A stretch of DNA of 64,000 nucleotides from Stenopsyche tienmushanensis. Lineage: Eukaryota; Arthropoda; Insecta; Trichoptera; Stenopsychidae. Where the stretch lies: contig WACJ01000045.1 in assembly GCA_008973525.1 (NCBI GenBank), positions 1,178,001 to 1,242,000 on the forward strand. The letters are read 5' to 3'. Below the pieces are notes generated by a model that saw only the letters and a list, made by a program, of their open reading frames with translations, was not told where the DNA came from and ran no database searches. Below are positions 27,201 to 36,200 of this stretch, piece after piece (position 1 is the stretch's first letter; every line of letters begins with the position of its first letter). A program made the translations under genes and the position numbers.

Positions 27201-30200
27201 GACGCACAGACCTTGTGGCCAATCCGTCCTTTTTTACATGCGTACCCGGGGCCTTCTATGATATGTACGATCACGGAAATCCCATCAAAGGTTAACTTAC
27301 ATAGGCGTGCGCCAAATGAGGTCGCGAATGAATCTAGACTCCCCCCCACTCATCCAATTTTGCTAATTTGTGAACTATTTTTTTAGTTTTAAATTTTTAG
27401 TCAATATGCGATGTACATCGTTTTTTGAAATGCCTACCATGTCTGCCAGCTTGTGCACTTACGCTCATCATTCAATATTTTCTTCGCCATTTCTGGGATG
27501 CTTACCTCATTTGATCGATCACTCTTGGCCCAACATTTTACTGTTTTAAACGAAGGAGCAGACTCCCCGAGAGTAGAATTTAGCTCGGATTTGATATTAG
27601 TTGATCTGAGACCTTTCAAATAAAAGTATTGTATCACTTTGTAACCATTTTTTCCATCATTGCTTATCGATTCCTCGATCTGTGTGTGTGTGTGATCTAT
27701 CGTTCATCCTTGTAATAAAAATGGAATTATTCAAAATTGTATATTTTCGTCGATTACGGTGGCACGATTGGCGACTTCTGGACGACACCAGCTCGCGAGC
27801 TCTCTAATTGGAAATTATCTCAAGCTTTGGATACGGTAATATGTCCGCCGGGAGACGCCTCAATACGCTCGAAGGTTTATGACTCCTCTTCGCCGATAAT
27901 TATCCTACAATAAATCTCCAAACGCGTACGAGACGTTCGAGAAACTGTCGAGTGGGTGAGCATTCGAATTAAATAGTGAGAATCAATAAATATGTCCGTC
28001 GGGACGAACGAGCTTACTTAGTATGATATATGAATTTGTTAAATATGAGCGTTGGCGTTTCCCACCTTTGCCCCATTTATCGTCGAATCTTTTCCCCAAG
28101 TATTGCATGCATGTAAATTCAAATTGTGCAAAAGCATGTTTTCGCATGTAGCAGAACAGAGTTGCGGTCATCACATGGACATTAATCGACCACTTGTGTA
28201 TTCTATGCTTTGTCACATTGTCATTAGATCGACCCGATTAGATTTAACCCTCGATTATTTCCACGAAAAGGCGTACTCCCTCGCCTCGCATCGTATATGA
28301 AAAAATATTAATCGGGTAACGAAATCTCTCCCATTGACGAAAACATTCGCTTATCTTTAGGGGCTCGCGAAATTATCGACGACCGCGAAATAGACCAAAC
28401 TATGACGAAGGACGAGAGACAATTGATTCGGTACTTTGATTCATAGCAACAGAAAATATAATATATTTTAAAAAAGCTGCTGTGAATTCTAAAAACTAGC
28501 TATACATGAATACCCAGATCAAAATTTTGTGAGATGATGTCGGTTTGTCCAATTTGTCGGACTATGCAGTACTTTTTCCGACCTCTTGTAGTCCGAAACT
28601 ATTTGGGAAGCAATTAATGTAATCCGAAAAATTATGGAAATACATAGATAATGCAAGCTTACATATTATAGAATTAACGTCATAAACACAATATCCATAG
28701 ATAGCAGTTACCGTCATCAAACGTTTTTTTCGTTATCTCCTTGTATTGGGATGCCTCCTTGAATTTTTGCCCCCTAATGTAACCACTTATTACAGAACAT
28801 TATGGAAACAGATTTAATGCACTTTGAAGAGAACGCAGCAAATGATATAAATAGACCTGCGGTAATCCGACAAACGTTTGGCAAGGTGTTGTCGGACTAT
28901 AGAGTACTGCCCCCGACCCTTTATAATCGATTTTTTTTTTAAAAGGAGTACTTATAATTATTATAATTAATTAACGCCATAAACACAATGGCCATTGCAT
29001 TTATAAACAATGAGAAACTGTTAACGTCATCAAACATTTTAGCTATCTCATGCTAGCTACAAAGTCTTATTTTTTGTTATCTCCTTGTAAAACAAAATTT
29101 CTTTCATGGTGAAAATTTGTTCAAAAATAGATGTATGCCGGTTACTTTTCTGGAAAAAAAATCCTATCTGACCCACAATTAATAATGGAAACGATCCTTT
29201 AAATGTTATTGTGGTTCGTTTTTGTATCATAAATTATCAATCGTCCAATGCCGTACTCATTTGCCAACTGACTTGTATTGGGATGTCGGATTACAGGGGG
29301 TGTCGGATTAGACTGGGGCCAGATCAACGCGGATCTGTGTCTCTAAATTATAATAATGTCTTTGTTCTTTAAAAGCTCAATATTTGTTTATAATTTTACG
29401 TTGAAATACAACGTTATTGCTCATTTTTAAATATTTTAATACTCTAATGATGTGTCAAAAATAAACACATCATTAACGATGATTTGACAACTGAGACGAA
29501 TTAAATTCGGTAGCGATTGAACAAGTGATTGCGTATTTAAACTTTTTTTTTAACAGTTGTTTATCGACATTTTTTAAATATACAAAAAAATTGTAGGCTG
29601 ATAAAGTGTAAGGGATAAAAAAGGATTTTTCCTGATTGATACTATTCTAGCTCTTTTAATCTTCTATAACAAAAAATAATCTTAATTAGGAAGAATATCG
29701 TTTTACTTCTTACCTTAGAGAAAAAATGTTTTTCGCTAAATGGCGACTGTTTAAAAAAAGTCATTTTTTCACTTTTTATTGATTGATGATCATTTTTCAA
29801 CAATTTTTGACACAAATCTGTTAAGGACGTTCTTAAAAGTCAATAAATTGCATTTGTGCAATAAATTAAAGTGTTATTTTTATGAAAATAAATGCATTTA
29901 TAAAAAACGACCTTATTTAATTTCATGACTTGAAGAAGAAAAATACACAATGTGTATCGTAAACAATGCGGTGGTGCATTTTTAGTTCAGATATTTTCAT
30001 AGATAGCAATTTTGTCGGGAATCGTCTATTCCGTCATTAGGGTAAACATTGTTTACTGTGGCTTTATCGGGTCAAAGATCGCAGACCATTCAGCGCGCCG
30101 CTCGCAGGGTCTCTTCATTAATTATGGACACCCCACTTTTACCGCTTGCAATTTGTGCATCGATGGCTGTGCTGCAGCTACTTTATGTTTTGATACAAAA

Positions 30201-33200
30201 TGAACTAATTATTCGATTAAAATAGGAGATAGTACTTTAGAACAACGAGAACGTTGAGTAGAAACAAAACAATCAAAACTAGTAGAAAATTATATAGTTA
30301 GTTTTCATTGTAACACTATCGTGCGGTAAATGATGATTCACCTCTGATCAATTTGTACAATGTTCCATTCTATGAAAGTCGACCGAGTGTCACCGATTGC
30401 ATTTAAAGTGCACCGTATTAAAAGTTAGTTTCAAAAGCGTCCATTTTGAATGCAACGAATATCGCATCTTCAGTAGTATCTTATCGATTGTTTCTGTTGC
30501 CCCGATTTAGAGGACGTCAGATAGAATGGACTACAGCTTCTTAGAATCGAGATCTTCACCGTCGAGACGTTGCTCTCTTCAGGTTAGTCATGAACCGTTC
30601 ATAAAACTATTTTGCACACAATAAATCTTTACTGAACGACTTTTGGCTTTTACTTTAAAACTTACAAAAATATCTTCCGTTTCGTATAAATTTGTTGTGT
30701 GCTCGCATATCAATTAAATAAAATTATGTCAATCATTAGTCAGATTGATTAAATTATATAATAAAAGCTTGTATGCGATCATCAATAATAAAGTGAAGTA
30801 GGAAAAATAGATTTACTTATACTCAAATCAACGCTACCTCGTTGTGTAACACATTCGTCGCCGCGTCTACGAGATTTGCGCGACGGGCGTTCCCCCGCGG
30901 AGGAACGCGAACATGAATTGGGTTTTGTTCGTTCGAAGTCCGCTATCATACCGTTCATCGAATTACAATAAAACTTCGTCCATTTATTGCTAAAAATTCC
31001 GCGAGTAACATAGATATAGTCTAATATATAAAAATCAATGTTTGTTTGTCCGTATTTAATACGCTGCCATATCGTTTATTCGATTGCAATAAAACTTTTC
31101 CAATTTATTGTTTGCACTCTCTCAAATAATATAGGTATAGTACAATTAACTTACAGTGGATATTATATATAAAAATCAATGTTTGTTCATATTTATAATA
31201 CAAATTGTGTTTAAAATACAATGTAAAATTATATTATGTGGCGTGGTATTCATTAAAACAATTCAAACTCATATGATTTTGGACAATTAAGACAATATGT
31301 TGAGACCCTTATTACATTTTTTTTTCGCTTCCTTGCGATCGAGAATTTGTTTAATGTTTTTGTAACAAAGAGTACAATTCCTTCTAATAGATTTGCCCTG
31401 GGAATTTTTCAAATTCTATTATTAATTTTATATATATATAATATTTGTTATTGCACAGAAAAAAATCGATATTGAAAACATTCAAGCCCATAGATCGTAT
31501 AATATCTGACTGGGTGCGAAAAAAATATTATTCAAATACTACCCCTACAATGAAATGTTGAGAACTATCGCTACGAGAGGGTTGCAAAACACAAACGTTT
31601 ATCGCGATTTTCCGGAGCGTAGGAAATGTACGGTTGACGTGCTGCCTCCGACACCCTCAATTAGCCCTGCCCTTTCCTACAATTACAAGCGTGCTCTTGT
31701 TGTTTTTGATTAAAAATTTATCGCACGTGAGGGATGTTAGCATAGTACACGCCGATATGTTTTTTCCGAACTTTCCATCCTCGATTTCCATCGCTGCTTT
31801 AATATTTTCGATGCTAATTTTCTTTTCTGCTTACTTTTGGCGCTCGAGATTATTCTATAATATCTGGAGATATTTTAAATTCCCAACGAATTCACGTATA
31901 ATCAAACAATCTCCGAATTGCCTGGCAAAAATTTTGCCAACTCTTTTCATTATATAAAGTTTACAAGACATACGATGGACACATAGCCTAAAATAATGTA
32001 ATAAAATTTCGATGCATATATTGCAGTTATGTTTGGATCGATTTGGATGCCCTAGTTCAGGGATGGCACCCAAAAATGAATCGTTTTTCATGATTTTTTA
32101 AAGGTGATAAAATAATCATATCCTTTTAAATTTTTGACATTATTTTACTACAACTTTAAAGTGCTAATTTATTTACTTTTTTTTACAAAAAAAAAATATA
32201 TATAAAAAACTGCTGCGTTATAACGTATTTCGTTAGGTGCCTTATCTCATGATATCAAAAGGCTCTCCACTTGTCGGATGTTTCATGTTAAACTGAAACC
32301 GAAAGTAAAAACATTTTCTGAATTTTAATACGTAGTCAACATACTACATACAGTATAAAATTTAAAATTTCATAGGCTTTTTAGTTAAACTTTTTTGACA
32401 GTTTTTACCCCAAAAAAAACTTATTTATGCGAAAATTTTAGGTATATTGAATAAATAATATTATAGCGAGAAACTTCCAAAAATTTCAGCCAGATCGATG
32501 AGATAAGAGATGCTGTTTTATCTTATCGCCAAGAAATGAAGTAAAATCTTCAAGTTTTGGCTTTTTTTAAAGCGATAACTACCATTTGCAGTAGCTTTCG
32601 GCTTCAGTCAGTCAGATCTCATGATTTAGCTCTTTTTTCCACTATGCTCTCAATATATTATACTTTTGAAATAAGTAAAAAAAATAAAATAAAGTTTTTT
32701 TTTGAACACTGTAAATGATTGTCTCCTTTAATTGTACTATACCTATATCATTTGAGAAAGTGCAAACAATAAATTGGCAAAGTTTTATTGCAATCGAATG
32801 AACGGTATGGCAGCGCATAATATACGAACAAACATTTTTATTTATTTTTGTATCTTAGACTATGCTTATGTTACTCGCGCAATCCTTAGCAATAAGTGGA
32901 TGATGTTTTATCGCTATCTGATGAACGGTATGGCAGCGTATAAAATACGAACAAACAGATACTATTTTTTTTTATATATTAGAAGATAATATTAGTCCAC
33001 GGATAGGGCTGCCGATCATTATTTATTTGGAAGGATTAATTTTTCTACATACTGCATAGTTCAAGGAACATTCTCGTCCCTCGATGGTATGTACAATAGA
33101 ATACAGTAAGAAAGAATCCGGTGCCAAAAAAAGAACTTTATAATGAAATTATTTGACAGTAGACTTTTTTGTTGTTTTACAAATTAACATTGTGTCGGTT

Positions 33201-36200
33201 TTCTCTTTTATGACTCTTGCGGGTAGAAATCCAATCCTATACCTATTTTACTCTAACCGAATAACGTCGACGGCTCAGGATTTTGGTCCAGGACAACGAT
33301 TAGCTATTTAGTCTCGATTCGAGCTCAGATTGATTGCAATTGCAGCCTTGTACTTAAATTTGGAATCGGATCGAAAGTAATATGTCTATCGCATGATGCT
33401 GTATTTCATTCATCAACAGTTGTAAAAAAATGTTCCATTCACAGTTCATCATAAAGAGGAGATATGTTTATTATACTACCGAGACATAATGATATAGTAG
33501 CGAGTTATCAATCAAAGCTTGACGGCTTTAATGTTTTTCGTCAATAAGCTCTTACTTAATGTGCATTTTTTTGTTAAAACATCCCGCAAGCTCGCTGCGT
33601 GTGAGTTTTTAACATTTTGATCAGTTAATTCGTATTTGAAGTTGATTTCCTATACTGATACTTTTTCAAAGTGCAAGAACAGAGCGGTCCGATTCTTGAA
33701 CATTTTACGAACATAAAAACGATCTCGAATCGATTTACCGATAGACTAAATGAATGATGGGTCGTAAGAGTGCGGAGGTGTGAAACCGCTGCACGGGTGT
33801 GTGCGCGCGCACGACTGATTGACTTGTTTTCTATCAAAGAGACCGCTCGCGCCACCGAACGACTGCTTTTTCTGACACCAACTTCAGTGGCGTACCTTTT
33901 CGTTTCGTCCAAATCTCTCCATCCATCTCAATTATGTCCGTCCTTAAAATAATTAACAGTACTATGTCCTCCTGCCACCTCCAGAATTTATATCCCTTTC
34001 GAAACATGCTATATACTCGTCGCCACCAGAAATTAATATTTTCTTAAAACTTCGTTGCGGATGTTTTTTGGGGGACCCCAAATGATTATTGAATGAATAT
34101 TTTTGACCCTCAATTTCGGGATATATTTGTTTTTGAAAGCAAGCTAATGACAAAGTAGAGCATTTCAACAATATATGAATTCTTGCACAATGTTCACATC
34201 ATACAATCTATCAGATCAAAAGTTCGTGCGCATTTTTGTGAAATTTTCAAACAGTGTAAATAAAACTAGTTAAATCTTGGATGCATTTTTGTTTTCAAAC
34301 TAGTTATTGGAATACTCGGGAAGAAACCGCATGTCAATTTCTTCTACTAATTTTTAATATCAAGTACTATTGTTATGTATTTAAATTTATCAACGAAGGA
34401 ATCACTTCCAAGCGCTTCAATTCTTCTATCAGTTCGTGCGGCACCCATTTAGCAGAACTTATACCTCCCTCAATCACGGTCATTCTTTGACCAATTGGAA
34501 AACGCGGTACAATTCTCCTTTACGAGAAAATCAGGACGTACCTAAACAAAGAAATCTAGCGGTGTTAGGTCTGAAAACTGTGCGAGCCACGGAATGGGAC
34601 ACGTCTCCAGACAAAGAAATCCATTGGTGTCAGGTCTGGAGATCGTGCAAGCTGCGGAATAAGGCCACCGAAAGAATTAACTCTATTCAAAAATTTATTT
34701 AAGAAAACATTTTATGTGCATTAATAATTGCATAAAATAATGATTTATTTAGATCAAAAATAAATTGCAAAATACAAAACAGTTATTTCGTGCTATAACG
34801 ATCATAGATTAAAAAAGTATAACGATTTAAATGTGAGATTTTGGGTATTTTTGAAAATGTTAAAAAAAAATATATGTCGACAACCCTGACACTTAGAAAA
34901 TAGGGCTTATGTATTAAACCTAGCAAAAGACACTCCATAACTTCCTAAAAAACTGTGTCGGTCCATACCGCAAACATACATAAGATATTCGAATACTCGA
35001 AAAGAAATAGTTTAAAATTTTTAAAGTTGGAGAAAGCAGCATTTATAATGAATCCCGTTCAGGACGTCTTGTTAATTTTCAAATCAAAACCAGTGTTTTT
35101 CTACACCAATGGAATTTAAAAGCTACACGTAAAATGGTGAGAAATTGTAGATACTGGAGCATAAAAATGCGCACGAACTATTGGACTGACCTGATAATTC
35201 TGTTTAACTTTCCTTTATGTTTCCTTTTGGCATTTTTTTGCCTTCAACTTAATCCCGATGTATGATGAAAACTCGAATTTGAAAATATCAATGTTCCTCA
35301 TTTGGATTTGAAATAGTAGTCCGGGTTAATTTAACGAGTTCTCAGAGTTTGGATTTTCAGTTTTCCAGACGTTTCAAATGGGAAAAGATGTGTTATTTTC
35401 AGTTTCATAAAATTATTGGTTGTTTGAATTCCTTCTTTTAAGCTGAAGCCAAAATTTATTAACCCAAATAAAACAAAAAAAGCGAGTTAAATAAGCATAA
35501 AATCAGAGCGGCCGGCACTGGATCTTCGGCAATGAGCTGCGACAAGTCAATTTGTTCAAATTACTCCAGTTGTTGGCGGGGAATTTGACTCATTCGTTAG
35601 GGCTAATCTCTGTTTACCTCTGACAGATCGTCGGTACGCTCCTCGGTCTCTTCGCCGGTGACCAACATTTCTTTTTTATTTCTGACAAATTCTGTCGGAG
35701 CGACCTCCTGGGCTTCCATCGAAAGAGCGAGACGATCGTCGAATCGCTCTCGCGTGGTGCAGATCTGCGAGTCGTAAGGATCGCAGGATTCGGAATCCGT
35801 CGGGTCGAATTCGAATCGGAGAGTGGCTTCGAGACCCCTGCCGGAGATCGAAGGCGAGATGTGAGCGTACGCGTAATCAATCAATCCGAGTGTTTCGTGG
35901 GAAAATGCCGATGGACCGATTTGTATCCTTCGGCTGGAATCTCGGCCATGCGAGCTCCTCGCCTTTTCCCAAATCTACACGATTTACGCACATCCGACCC
36001 GACATCAAAAGATCTGCCGACGGACGATGAAAAACGACCTCCCATCTAAATTATCGCATACAACGCGATGACAAATCGACGCCCGATCGAAATTGATATT
36101 GCGTTTCCTCTCTCGATCCGGCGGAACCTTTCAAAAGGCGACGCCGAGAAGAACTCGTCGCGATCTGGAGGGCTCCTCGAGGCGGTCCTCCTATTTGAAA

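Noticed and set aside
31634..31957. 107-codon hydrophobic frame in Poxn intron 2
   Set aside because: No splice context, family signature or conserved pattern; T-rich composition explains it.
30920..32992. CRISPR-like repeats
   Set aside because: Only two units per site, long and diverged, in a eukaryotic intron; they are transposon-derived repeats.
35603..35884. 93-codon minus frame ([14 protein letters not shown])
   Set aside because: A second long frame overlaps it in another phase, as expected in CpG-rich DNA; no family resemblance.
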